A stretch of 64,000 bases of DNA from Halovivax limisalsi (GTDB lineage: Archaea > Halobacteriota > Halobacteria > Halobacteriales > Natrialbaceae): NCBI RefSeq assembly GCF_023093535.1, contig NZ_CP095757.1, positions 3,720,001 through 3,784,000 on the forward strand. Reading direction: 5' to 3'. The notes beneath the pieces are model-generated. The model made no database searches, was not told the origin of the DNA, and saw only the letters and a program-made list of their open reading frames with translations. Made by a program: the position numbers and the translations under genes. Shown here one piece after another: positions 17,771 to 26,921 of the stretch. Position 1 is the stretch's first letter. Each line of letters opens with the position of its first letter.

Positions 17771-19633
17771 ATGCACTACCAATTCACCGGTCGGCTGTGT
17801 GTTCGTCCGTGTCCCGAACTGACTCGCCCGCTCGCGGGGTCGACGATCGTCCTCTATCGGCCGGATGAGGACCTCGACCCGGCGCTGGCCGCCGCCCGTC
17901 CGAAGCGGAGCTTCGACGCGGTGTCGCCGGCCCAAGACGACCTCCCGGCGATCGGCGACGCCGAGATCGACGAGGGAGGACGCTTCGAGGTGTCGATCGA
18001 CGAGAAAGCTTACGACGGCGGCCCGGTCGTGATCGCCGTCCTCGTCGACGATCCCGCGGGGCGCGAGGACGTCTCGCCCGTCGAGCACGCGATCACGGTC
18101 CACGAACCCGAGTGGGAGGAGTCGGAGACCGGGCAGATCGCTCGGTGGGAGTACTGCCTCACCGAGAAGCAGTGGTGTCACGTCCTCGAGCAGCTGTCGT
18201 GCCGGATGGTCTGTGGTCGGGTGCTCGACTGCGGTGCCCAGGAAGAGACCCCGATCCCCGGGGTGACCGTCCGCGCCAGGGACGCCGACATCGTCCAGCA
18301 CGAAGCGCTCGGATCGGCCGTTACGGCCGGCGACGGCGGCTACACCATCTACTACACCGAGTCGGATTTCGAGGAGGTGCCGCCGCCGTTCCTGCCGGTC
18401 GAACTGACGCACGGACCGGACCTGTTCTTCGAGGTGGAGACCGCCGGCGGCGACCCGCTCCTCGAGGAGGGTCCGTCGGACGGTCGCGAGCCAGGCCGGG
18501 AGGACGTCGGCCGGTGCGCCCACGCCGACCTCTGCGTCGACCTCCCGGGGGAGGCAGCCCAGATGGCCTGGTTCAGCGTCGGGAGCGCGTTCGACGTCCC
18601 GGACGCGGACTCGCTCAACGACTTCGACGCCGCGGGCTACGCCGGCGCGAAGAAGTGGGCGCTGTTCGGAACCCTCTCGATGCGAGGCAACACGCCGTCG
18701 GTGACCGATCCGGATTACGACGACGTCCAGTACCGCTTCCGCTTCGCCGAATCGACCGCGGAAAACGACGACCCGGCGATGGACGAGGCCGCGTTCACCG
18801 ATGCGGTCGGCGACATCGATAACGCCGACGCCTTCCGGCGGACGAAGATCGGCGTGGCCGTCCGGTACGCCCCCTTCGACTTCTTCCCCGTCCACGCGCG
18901 ACAGGCCGACGTCGACGAGGACGGCTGGCTGAGCGTCGACAGCGCGCTGTCGAACTCCGCGCCGGACGACGTCGACCCCGCGGCCTACGAGTTCTACGAC
19001 AACGACTCGCTCATGCGCGTCGACACGACCGCACTCACCACTCAATCGAACCCCGCCGACGCGTCGGTCGATCCGGGCGACCCGTTCCCGGCCGACGAGA
19101 CGGTCGACGTCGAGCGCTTCGCAGTCCGGTTCGAGGCCCGGGTCGTCGAGTCCGACGGCTCCGTCACGCCCGTCCCGGCCAGCGGCCAGACGCTCAACCG
19201 CGCCGTCGTCGACAACAGCGGGACCTTCGGCGCCCTCGAGATCGCGGAACTCGCGGGCGACTCCTGCGACCCGATCACGACCGACGGCGTCACGGCCGCC
19301 TACACGATCTACCACCCGCACCCGGGCAGCGCCCAGCTCCGGCTGATCGCTAACGACGAGGACGAGACCGACGCCAGCGCCTGGACCGAGATCGACGACC
19401 CGGCCGGGACGTCCGAACTGTCGTTCGTCCGCGGCGAAGAGAGCGGAGCCGATCTGTTGGCACTCGACGGGGAGTCGTACAACGGCTCGCTCGACGTCTC
19501 GGGCGAGGTATCCAGGCCGTGTACGTACATGCTCGAGTTGCGCACCCAGCGCCGGCTCCACAACGGCAACACGGCCGCCGATTCAGGCTGGCAGACCCAC
19601 CGGCTGGTGGCGTTTCACGCCGAGGAACCGTGA
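17771..19633 (+). CDS. Large protein of unknown function with a carboxypeptidase-regulatory-like segment
   Basis: A 620-residue acidic protein without a signal peptide or TM helix. Residues ~1-115 look like a beta domain. Residues ~120-240 hold a Cys-rich stretch (RWEYCLTEKQWCHVLEQLSC) followed by a transthyretin/carboxypeptidase-regulatory-like pattern (ETPIPGVTVRARDAD ... GDGGYTIYY). The remainder is beta-rich and Asp-rich. No catalytic motif recognised. Isolated on the plus strand behind an AT-rich region. Its architecture hints at a structural or adhesive role. Confidence 0.75.
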   Translation: MHYQFTGRLCVRPCPELTRPLAGSTIVLYRPDEDLDPALAAARPKRSFDAVSPAQDDLPAIGDAEIDEGGRFEVSIDEKAYDGGPVVIAVLVDDPAGREDVSPVEHAITVHEPEWEESETGQIARWEYCLTEKQWCHVLEQLSCRMVCGRVLDCGAQEETPIPGVTVRARDADIVQHEALGSAVTAGDGGYTIYYTESDFEEVPPPFLPVELTHGPDLFFEVETAGGDPLLEEGPSDGREPGREDVGRCAHADLCVDLPGEAAQMAWFSVGSAFDVPDADSLNDFDAAGYAGAKKWALFGTLSMRGNTPSVTDPDYDDVQYRFRFAESTAENDDPAMDEAAFTDAVGDIDNADAFRRTKIGVAVRYAPFDFFPVHARQADVDEDGWLSVDSALSNSAPDDVDPAAYEFYDNDSLMRVDTTALTTQSNPADASVDPGDPFPADETVDVERFAVRFEARVVESDGSVTPVPASGQTLNRAVVDNSGTFGALEIAELAGDSCDPITTDGVTAAYTIYHPHPGSAQLRLIANDEDETDASAWTEIDDPAGTSELSFVRGEESGADLLALDGESYNGSLDVSGEVSRPCTYMLELRTQRRLHNGNTAADSGWQTHRLVAFHAEEP

Positions 19634-19645
19634 GTAGCGAGGATT

Positions 19646-19784
19646 GAGCGAACGGCGCAGTCGTGAGCGAAATCCTCGGTATCGCGAGCGGGGAGGAACG
19701 ACCCGCGAGCAGCGAGATTCGGAGCGTGCGCGGTTCAGAGCGAACGGCGCAGTCGTGAGCGAAAATCCTCGGTATCGCGAGCGG
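19646..19784. repeat. Direct repeat of 46/47 bp
   Basis: The segment at 19646-19691 recurs at 19738-19784 with only one inserted A, both containing GCGCAGTCGTGAGCGAAA and CCTCGGTATCGCGAGCGG. Spacing is 92 bp. The block follows the stop of the large unknown gene and has no coding potential of its own. Confidence 0.88.
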
Positions 19785-19956
19785 ATCCGACACGCACTCC
19801 GACTGTACGACGATCTCTCGACGCAGGCCGCCGCTGCAGTCGGCGACGCCCCAGGACACGCCGACCGACGATGCCGCCTGCAACGGACGGCACCGGTCCC
19901 GACGCCCATCGACGGCCGTATCGACGGATCCACGATCGAGTGTGCACAGGAGGCGT

Positions 19957-20244
19957 TCACTCGATCCGGAGGTCGCCGTCACCGCCGGAGTCGTCCGTCG
20001 CGTCTTCGGGCCACTCGAGTTCGAACTCGACGCTCAACTCGCCGGGACCGTCGGTCGGCCCCTCGCGTTCGGCTTTGACCTCGAACGTCGGCTTGGCGGG
20101 CGGTTCCATCGTGACCGACTCGTTCCCCGCGCTCAGCGTGATCGCCTCTCCGGCGTCCAGCTTGTCGGCGATCGATCGGAGGGTGGCCGCGACGTCAGCT
20201 CGTGACTGTCGGGATTCGGACTTGAACAGCACTTCTTCGGGCAT
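19957..20244 (-). CDS. Amphi-Trp domain protein
   Basis: A 95-residue protein of the small amphi-Trp family. The N-terminal half (MPEEVLFKSESRQSRADVAA) leads into the regular ITLSAGNESVTMEPP and FEVKAEREG strands, followed by a VEFELEW tryptophan strand and an acidic tail. Function of the family is unknown. Upstream (20245-20453) is AT-rich and probably holds its promoter and that of the divergent subtilase. Confidence 0.85.
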   Translation of the reverse strand: MPEEVLFKSESRQSRADVAATLRSIADKLDAGEAITLSAGNESVTMEPPAKPTFEVKAEREGPTDGPGELSVEFELEWPEDATDDSGGDGDLRIE

Positions 20245-20453
20245 GCTTCGATAGAGGCGTCCTCGACGTATGAACCGTCCGGTCCGTATGTGTCAGGTCG
20301 AACGGCCCAATTGAACACGATAAAGGTTTCATTTCTGGATCAAATAACCATAGATTCTTGTAATCAAATATTGGAATCACGGACTGTCACGCCAGATTGG
20401 CACCCTCAGGGCGGCCGACGGTGCCGGTGGCCGTGACTTCCTGGCTGAGAGTC

Positions 20454-23216
20454 ATGACACGGAATACAGACGCCGACGACGGAACGTATCGACTCGATCG
20501 CCGATCCGCCATGAAATTGGCGAGCGTCGCGGGCCTCGGAGCGGTGTTCGGGACCGTCTCCAGCTCCGGCGAGGAGGCGCCAGCGCCGATCGACCCGGGT
20601 CGCGAACCGCCGTGGGACGATCGCGAGTCGGCGTCCGATCGCTGGGCGCGCGACCGGTGGTTCGTCGCGTTCGAGGGTGAACCGCGGGTTCGCGGCGGGG
20701 ATCCAACCGCCCGAGCGAACGAGCGGGCCCGGTTCCGCGCCGACGTGCGAGCCGAGGGCCTGGACGTGGCCGAGCGCCGCGACTTCACCCGCCTGTGGAA
20801 CGGTCTCTCGGTGACCGCCGACCTCGGCGACGCCGTGGCGATGACGGCGCTCGATAGCGTCGAGGCGGTCTACCCGGTCGCGATCGTCGACCGGCCGGAC
20901 CCCGAGGACGCGGAACTCATGCTGGAGACCGCCCTGTCGATGACGGGAGCCGACGTCGCGCAGTCCGAACTCGGCCTGACGGGCGAGGGCCTCTCGGTCG
21001 CGGTGGTCGACACCGGCGTCGACTACAACCACCCCGACCTGGGCGGGAGCGGCGACGAGTCGGTCGTCTACACCGCCGAGAGCGCGGACGACCGGACGCT
21101 GACCGGCCCCGACGGCGAAGCGCATCCGCGAATCAGTCACGGCTGGGACTACGTCGGCGCCGGATTCGACCCGAGCGATCCGGGAGCCGACGAACCCGAT
21201 CCGGACCCCGACCCGATGGATCCGCAGGGCCACGGCACGCACGTCAGCGGCATCGTGGGCGCCGACGCGGCCGACGACGAGGGGGTGACGGGCGTCGCGC
21301 CCGAGGCCACCCTCGGCGCGTACAAGATCTTCGACACGGGCTCGAGCACGGCCGACGTCATCGTTGCCGCGCTGGAGGACGCCCACGCGGACGGGATGGA
21401 CGTCGTGAACATGTCGCTCGGGGCGAGCCTGCAGTGGGGTCAGGCGTACCCGACGACGGCGGCGAGCAACGAACTCGTCTCGCAGGGCGTCGCGGTCGTC
21501 AACTCCGCCGGGAACGACGCCGACCTCGGCGCCTGGAGCATGAGCGCGCCGGCGAACGCCCACGACGTGATCAGCGTCGCCAGCGCCGAGAACACGCATC
21601 TCACGGCCACCGGCTTCGGGGTCGACGCGCTGGAGGATCCCGTTCCCTATCTCGAACTCTCCGGGGCGGAACTGCCGCCGACCGAGGGCGAATCCGCCTC
21701 GCTGGCGCTGCCGGCCGAGAGCGAGATGGGCGGCGAGACGGGCTACTTCGGCTGCGACCCAACCGACTTCGAGGACTTCCCCGCGGACCACGTCGCCCTG
21801 ATCGAACGGGGCCACTGCGCGTTCGCCCAGAAGTACCAGAACGCCGTCGAAGCGGGCGCGACGGGCGTCGTCATCTTCAACAACGTCGCCGGGCTGTTCA
21901 ACGGGACGATCCAGGACGCCGGCGTCGAGGGCGTCTGGGGCGCGGCCGTTAGCGACGCCGACGGGGCGGCGCTGGTCGACCTGCTGGAATCGGGCGAGAC
22001 GGTCACCCTCACGTTCACCGACGAGGAGGTGACGGTCCCGAACCCGAACGGCGGCTTGCTATCGTCCTTTTCCTCGTACGGGCAGGACGTCGAACTCGCC
22101 TTCGGCCCGAGCGTCACCGCCCCCGGCGGGCTGATCACGTCGACCTACCCGCTGGCACAGGGCGGCTACGCCATGCTCTCGGGCACGTCGATGGCCGCGC
22201 CGCACGTCGCGGGAAGCGTCGCGTTGTTGCTCGAAGCCGAGCCCGACCTCGACCCGATCGACGTCCGCGACCGCCTGCAGAACCTCGCCGAACCGCAGCC
22301 GTGGTCGCTCGCGCCCGACACCGGTTACCTCGATCACTCGTTCCGGCAGGGGGCGGGCATGCTCCAGATCGACGACGCGATCACTGCGGACCAGCGTCTC
22401 GCGCCGGGCCAGCTCTCGCTTGGCGACGGCACGGAGACCGACGCGACGGTCACCCTCACCAACGAGGGCGAGACCGACGTCACGTACGAACTCGGCCACG
22501 AGGGAACCGTCGGCACCGCCGTCAACACCTTCTCGCCCAGCTTTTTCCTGCCCGGCAGCGCGCTCGATGGTCCGGAGACCGTGACCGTCCCCGCCGGCGG
22601 ATCGATCTCGGTCGACCTGACGATCACCGCACCGGACAACGGATTGCCGAACCACCAGTACGGCGGCTACGTCACGTTCACCCCGACCGACGACGACCAC
22701 GACGCCCTCCGGGTCCCCTACAGCGGCTACGAGGGCGACTACCAGGACCTCCCGCTGTTCGGCTACTACGAGTACGTCGACGGCGAGGCCGTCTTCGTCG
22801 AACGGGAGCCACGCCTCCAGCAGTCCATCGACCGGATCGTCGACGGCGAGGCCGTCGCCGTCGTCGAAGCCTTCTTCGGTCACTTCCCGCAGGAACTGCG
22901 GCTCACGGCCGAGCACGAGCGGACCGGACACACGTTCACCGTCCTCGAACAGTCCTACGTCTCGCGAAGTCCCGACCCCGAGACCTACACCGAGTACGTC
23001 TGGGACGGCCGGACGGCGGCCGGCGAGAGCGACAACCGACGACCCGTCCCGAAAGGTCGGTATACCCTGACCCTCGAGGCGCTCCGCACCCTCGGCGATC
23101 CCGAGAATCCCGAGCACTGGGACACCTGGGAGTCGCCATCGTTCTACGTCTCGCCGCCAGGCCAGCGCGCGCCAGGGAGTGGGCGTTCGAGTTCCGGGGT
23201 ACCCGCCGACGAGTGA
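20454..23216 (+). CDS. Tat-exported S8 subtilisin-like protease with PA domain
   Basis: A 920-residue extracellular protease. The twin-arginine signal (LDRRSAMKLASVAGLGAVFG) is followed by an inhibitor-like propeptide (about residues 60-145). The catalytic triad is Asp186 (VVDTGVDYNHPD), His260 (GHGTHVSGIVG) and Ser579 (SGTSMAAPHVAGS). A protease-associated domain (around ALIERGHCAFAQKYQNAV, ~440-500) is inserted between His and Ser, as in lactocepin/C5a-peptidase relatives. The C-terminal ~300 residues form beta-sandwich domains. Start at ATG 20454; 19 codons open upstream are unlikely. Confidence 0.94.
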   Translation: MTRNTDADDGTYRLDRRSAMKLASVAGLGAVFGTVSSSGEEAPAPIDPGREPPWDDRESASDRWARDRWFVAFEGEPRVRGGDPTARANERARFRADVRAEGLDVAERRDFTRLWNGLSVTADLGDAVAMTALDSVEAVYPVAIVDRPDPEDAELMLETALSMTGADVAQSELGLTGEGLSVAVVDTGVDYNHPDLGGSGDESVVYTAESADDRTLTGPDGEAHPRISHGWDYVGAGFDPSDPGADEPDPDPDPMDPQGHGTHVSGIVGADAADDEGVTGVAPEATLGAYKIFDTGSSTADVIVAALEDAHADGMDVVNMSLGASLQWGQAYPTTAASNELVSQGVAVVNSAGNDADLGAWSMSAPANAHDVISVASAENTHLTATGFGVDALEDPVPYLELSGAELPPTEGESASLALPAESEMGGETGYFGCDPTDFEDFPADHVALIERGHCAFAQKYQNAVEAGATGVVIFNNVAGLFNGTIQDAGVEGVWGAAVSDADGAALVDLLESGETVTLTFTDEEVTVPNPNGGLLSSFSSYGQDVELAFGPSVTAPGGLITSTYPLAQGGYAMLSGTSMAAPHVAGSVALLLEAEPDLDPIDVRDRLQNLAEPQPWSLAPDTGYLDHSFRQGAGMLQIDDAITADQRLAPGQLSLGDGTETDATVTLTNEGETDVTYELGHEGTVGTAVNTFSPSFFLPGSALDGPETVTVPAGGSISVDLTITAPDNGLPNHQYGGYVTFTPTDDDHDALRVPYSGYEGDYQDLPLFGYYEYVDGEAVFVEREPRLQQSIDRIVDGEAVAVVEAFFGHFPQELRLTAEHERTGHTFTVLEQSYVSRSPDPETYTEYVWDGRTAAGESDNRRPVPKGRYTLTLEALRTLGDPENPEHWDTWESPSFYVSPPGQRAPGSGRSSSGVPADE

Positions 23217-23335
23217 TCGGCTAGTCGGCTGGTTCGCTCCGGTACTGCGTTTCCCATCCGGTCGATTGCTCCTTGGTCGACATCCCTACCGATCGTCGCG
23301 CAACTCCTTTGTACACACAAATACAAACACAACAT

Positions 23336-23626
23336 ATGGGGACGAAGACCATCGGGGTACAAGAGGACGTTTACGAGCGCTTACGGGCGCGAAAGCGCGA
23401 AGACGAGAGCTTCACCGACCTGCTCGATCGATTGATGGACGAATCCCGCACTGACTGGCGCGACACGTTCGGCCGCCTCCCGGACGAGGACGCAGCCGAC
23501 CTCGAAGCAGCGGTGCAAACCGCCAGGGAGCAATCCAGCGGTGGATACGCCGACCGACAACGGAGGGCCATCGAGGCGTTTGCAGACGTTGGGACGGACT
23601 CGACCGAGGGATCGGATGACACGTAA
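23336..23626 (+). CDS. VapB-type antitoxin
   Basis: A 96-residue protein starting MGTKTIGVQEDVYERLRARK, the archaeal VapB/DUF217-like N-terminus with a short DNA-binding segment. The helical tail would wrap the toxin. Start at ATG 23336 just after an AT-rich promoter. Its stop overlaps the toxin start by eleven bases. Confidence 0.85.
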   Translation: MGTKTIGVQEDVYERLRARKREDESFTDLLDRLMDESRTDWRDTFGRLPDEDAADLEAAVQTAREQSSGGYADRQRRAIEAFADVGTDSTEGSDDT

Positions 23627-24023
23627 GCTCCTGGATACGACCTTCCTGATCCATCACTGGGGCGGTCACGACGACGTCGCGACGTACCTCGAGTCCCAGC
23701 CCGCAGACGCGACGTTCTTCACGACGACCCTGAATCTCAAAGAGATCGCCGTCGGCCGACGTCTCGTCGATCAGTTCGACGCCGCGGAGATCCGACGGCA
23801 GTTCGAGTGGATCCGGACCGTCCCGGTCACGGAGTCGGTCGCGTGGGAGACGGCAGCGCTCGAAGCACCGCTCTATGCCGACGAAACGATCCAGCGCGAT
23901 CGGATTAACTCGCTCTCTATCGACGCACTCGTCGCCGGCGCGGCGGCCGAGTTAGGCGCGACGGTGGTTTCGAAAAACGTTACGGACTTCGAAACCCTCG
24001 ACGTTCCCGTCGAATCGTACTGA
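23616..24023 (+). CDS. PIN-domain toxin (VapC)
   Basis: A 135-residue PIN nuclease: Asp in KLLDTTFLIHHW near residue 7, Glu in LKEIAVG, Asp in SLSIDALVAGAAAE, and a C-terminal VVSKNVTDF. Its ATG lies inside the antitoxin gene, a coupled VapBC operon. Probable RNase, target unknown. Confidence 0.88.
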   Translation: MTRKLLDTTFLIHHWGGHDDVATYLESQPADATFFTTTLNLKEIAVGRRLVDQFDAAEIRRQFEWIRTVPVTESVAWETAALEAPLYADETIQRDRINSLSIDALVAGAAAELGATVVSKNVTDFETLDVPVESY

Positions 24024-24038
24024 GGTCCGTCGGCCGGG

Positions 24039-25490
24039 CTAGTAATTCACGTAGGCGGTCTTGCTGATCGTGAAGAAGTCCAGCCCGGCCTCGCCCTGTT
24101 CGCGGAACGTCTCGCTCGAGGAGGCCTTCAGCCCGCCGAAGGGGACGTGGAGTTCGACGCCGGTCGTCCGCTCGTTGACCTTCACGACGCCGGCCTCGAT
24201 CTCGTCGACGAAGCGGTTGGCCTCCGTGAGGTCGTCGGTGACGATCCCGGCCGAGAGGCCGTACCGGACGTCGTTCGCGATCTCCAGGGCCTCGTCGAAG
24301 CCGCTCGTCGGAATGGCGGCGACGACCGGCCCGAAGATCTCCTCCTGGGCGATCCGCATCTCGGAGTCGACGTCGGAGAAGACGGTCGGCTCGACGAAGT
24401 GGCCGTCCGCGAACCGATCGCCCTCCGGCACGCCGCCGCCCGTTTCGAGCGTCGCGCCCTCGCGCGTGCCGGCGTCGACGTAATCGAGCGTCCCGTCGCG
24501 TTCGGACTCGCTGACCTGCGGCCCCATCCGGTAGCCGTCGAGGCCCGGTCCGATCTCGATCGATTCGGCCCGTTCGACCAGCCGATCGACGAACTCGTCG
24601 TACCGGGACTCGTGGACGATCGCGCGCGACGTGGCCGTACAGGCCTGGCCCGTGACGCCGAAGGCGCCGCCGGCGACGACGTCGACGGCCGTCTCGAGGT
24701 CGGCGTGCTCGCTCACGACGACGGGGTTCTTCCCGCCCATCTCGAGCTGGATCCGCTTGCCGTCGGGCGCCGCCGCCTCGCGGAGGCTCTCGCCGACCAT
24801 CGTGCTCCCGGTGAACGAGACGGCGTCGACGTCCGAGTGCGTGGCGAGCGCGTCGCCCACTTCGCTCCCGGGACCCGTGACGTAGTTGAGCGCACCGTCG
24901 GGCAGGCCCGCCTCGTCCAGTTCCTCGACGATCGCGGCGGAGACGGCCGGCGCGAGCGTCGCGGGCTTGAAGACGGCGGTCGCGCCCGCGGCCAGCGCCG
25001 GCGCGATCTTCCAGGCCGGGATCGCGATCGGGTAGTTCCACGGCGTGATCAGCGCCGCCACGCCGATGGGTTCCTCGACCGTGTAGAGTCGGCGATCGGG
25101 CGAACTCGACCCGCTGACGGTGCCGCCGATGTCCCGGGCCTTCCCGGCGTAGTAGCCGAAGATGTCGATCGCTCGCTGGACCTCGCCCGCGGCCTCGGGT
25201 TCGGCCTTGCCCTCCTCGCGGACGAGCGTCTCCGTCAGTTCCTCGCGCCGGTCGCGGAGCGCTCGCGCGGTCCGTTCGAGGATTCGCCCGCGCTTCGGCC
25301 CTGGCGTGTCCGCCCACTCGTCGGCCGCAGTCGCCGCGGCCTCGACCGCCCGGTCCGCGTCGGCCGCGCTCGATTGCTGGAATCGCCCGACGACCTCGTC
25401 CGGCGCCGCCGGATTCGCGGTCTCGAACGTTTCACCGGTCTCCGAGTCGACCCACTCGCCGTCGACGTAGTTCTGGAACGTGGTTGGCAT
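24039..25490 (-). CDS. Aldehyde dehydrogenase, probably 2,5-dioxopentanoate (alpha-ketoglutarate semialdehyde) dehydrogenase
   Basis: A 483-residue NAD(P)-dependent aldehyde dehydrogenase. It has the cofactor loop (ITPWNYPIAIPAWKIAPALA), the glutamate base in LEMGGKNPVVV, and the catalytic Cys in GVTGQACTATSR. In the haloarchaeal oxidative pentose pathway such an enzyme makes 2-oxoglutarate from its semialdehyde. The divergent FAH-family gene 104 bp away matches the preceding step, which supports that assignment. Substrate specificity is inferred from context only. Start at ATG 25490; the longer frame upstream is not protein-like. Confidence 0.88.
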   Translation of the reverse strand: MPTTFQNYVDGEWVDSETGETFETANPAAPDEVVGRFQQSSAADADRAVEAAATAADEWADTPGPKRGRILERTARALRDRREELTETLVREEGKAEPEAAGEVQRAIDIFGYYAGKARDIGGTVSGSSSPDRRLYTVEEPIGVAALITPWNYPIAIPAWKIAPALAAGATAVFKPATLAPAVSAAIVEELDEAGLPDGALNYVTGPGSEVGDALATHSDVDAVSFTGSTMVGESLREAAAPDGKRIQLEMGGKNPVVVSEHADLETAVDVVAGGAFGVTGQACTATSRAIVHESRYDEFVDRLVERAESIEIGPGLDGYRMGPQVSESERDGTLDYVDAGTREGATLETGGGVPEGDRFADGHFVEPTVFSDVDSEMRIAQEEIFGPVVAAIPTSGFDEALEIANDVRYGLSAGIVTDDLTEANRFVDEIEAGVVKVNERTTGVELHVPFGGLKASSSETFREQGEAGLDFFTISKTAYVNY

Positions 25491-25521
25491 CGTGTCACAA
25501 CGACACCGCCGACGATTACAC

Positions 25522-25563
25522 GCCTTTCGGTCGTCCGCGCGAGCGGTGAGGCCGCCGAAAGGC
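25522..25563. promoter_or_regulatory. Palindromic operator candidate between divergent pentose-type genes
   Basis: GCCTTTCGG at 25522-25530 and CCGAAAGGC at 25555-25563 are perfect inverted arms in the 104-bp gap shared by the dehydrogenase and the FAH-family gene. A related CTTTNGGTCGTCCG string occurs twice in direct orientation (from about 25524 and 25563). A sugar-responsive regulator could act here on both genes; no regulator gene is in the cluster. Confidence 0.42.
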
Positions 25564-25594
25564 TTTGGTCGTCCGGCCGAAATCGGCCCACGAG

Positions 25595-26467
25595 ATGCGA
25601 TACTACCGGAGCGAGTGGGGGACGAGCGCTCGTCACCTGCTCGCCGTCGACGGCGACACGGCGTACGACCTGACGTCGGCGAACGCATCGATGCGGGGAT
25701 TCTCCGACCTCGCCCGCGCGAGTGAGCTGACGGGGGTGCCGGTCGACGACATCGCGCGCCGGCACCGCGGCGACGCACCGACCGTCGACCGGGCCGCGAT
25801 CGAGGGGACGGAACTGGTCCCCGTCGAGGCCGCGGAGGTGTGGGCCGCCGGCGTCACCTACGCGATCAGCGAACAGGCGCGCGAGGCCGAGAGCGACATG
25901 CCGCAGGTCTACCTGGACGTCTACGAGGCCGACCGGCCCGAACTCTTCTTCAAGTCGACCGCTCGACGGACCGTCGGCCCCGGCGAGCCGATCGGCATCC
26001 GGGAAGACTCGGACTGGAACGTGCCCGAGCCGGAGCTCGGGGTCGTGCTCCACCGCGGCGAGATCGTCGGCTACACGATCGGGAACGACGTCAGCAGCCG
26101 CGAGATCGAGGGCGAGAACCCGCTCTACCTCCCGCAGGCGAAGCTCTACGACCGCTCCTGTGCCATCGGCCCCTGCGTCGCCTCGACCGACCGGATCGAC
26201 GACCCCCACGATCTCGACCTCTCGATGACGATCCGCCGCAGCGGTGCGGTCGTCTACGACGGGTCGACCGCGACGAGCGAGCTGGTCCGCACCTGCGAGG
26301 AACTCGTCTCGCACCTCCGGCGGCACAACACCCTGCCCGAGACGACCGTGCTGCTGACCGGCACCTCGCTGGTTCCGGACGACGACTTCACCCTGCAGGA
26401 CGGCGACGTCGTCTCGATCTCGATCGAGGGGATCGGGACGCTCGAAAACCCCGTGAGTACGGTGTGA
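25595..26467 (+). CDS. FAH-family dehydratase, probably 2-keto-3-deoxypentonate dehydratase
   Basis: A 290-residue fumarylacetoacetate-hydrolase-fold protein. Family features are the metal-binding acidic residues in WNVPEPELGVVLHRGEIVGY, the GNDVSSREIEGENPLYL segment, and the C-terminal LQDGDVVSISIEGIGTLEN. In haloarchaeal pentose degradation a protein of this fold dehydrates 2-keto-3-deoxyxylonate/arabinonate to 2,5-dioxopentanoate, the substrate expected for the adjacent dehydrogenase. Start at ATG 25595. The role is inferred from fold plus neighbour. Confidence 0.85.
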   Translation: MRYYRSEWGTSARHLLAVDGDTAYDLTSANASMRGFSDLARASELTGVPVDDIARRHRGDAPTVDRAAIEGTELVPVEAAEVWAAGVTYAISEQAREAESDMPQVYLDVYEADRPELFFKSTARRTVGPGEPIGIREDSDWNVPEPELGVVLHRGEIVGYTIGNDVSSREIEGENPLYLPQAKLYDRSCAIGPCVASTDRIDDPHDLDLSMTIRRSGAVVYDGSTATSELVRTCEELVSHLRRHNTLPETTVLLTGTSLVPDDDFTLQDGDVVSISIEGIGTLENPVSTV

Positions 26468-26602
26468 AACCTGGCGCGTGAATGGGTTCGGTGCTGGATC
26501 GCTGCTGTAGACGGTTCCACTATACGGTTAGCTGGGTCTCGAGATCACGGTCTGATTCACCGGCCGAACTGTCAACTAGCGCTACAGCCAACTGCAACGC
26601 AA

Positions 26603-26821
26603 ATGGACACCCCGACCGAACGGATCCGGGTTACCGAAGCGGTTGTGCGAGAGATCGAGCGGCGGCGCCGCGACGGTGAGAGTGACAACGATGTCCTCGA
26701 ACGCGTCCTTTCCGACGACCGAGACCTCCTATTCGGTGCGGGATTCTGGTCGAACGAAACCGCCGAACGCGTTCGCGAGGGGCGGCGAGCGGCGAAAGCG
26801 AAATCACAGGATCGACAGTGA
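26603..26821 (+). CDS. Orphan VapB-like antitoxin
   Basis: A 72-residue protein (MDTPTERIRVTEAVVREIER) resembling the short helical VapB/DUF217-type antitoxins. No complete toxin gene follows. The next codons, in the same frame, read VDTSVPI, reminiscent of a PIN N-terminus, but quickly turn into arginine-rich nonsense. It is probably the survivor of a degraded TA pair. Confidence 0.65.
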   Translation: MDTPTERIRVTEAVVREIERRRRDGESDNDVLERVLSDDRDLLFGAGFWSNETAERVREGRRAAKAKSQDRQ

Positions 26822-26921
26822 CGGACGGGTTACGTGGACACGAGCGTCCCGATATCGTATCGCGTCCGTCATCGCGATATCCGCTTGGGTCGATCCCGCC
26901 GTTCCGCACTCGGTCAGTTCC

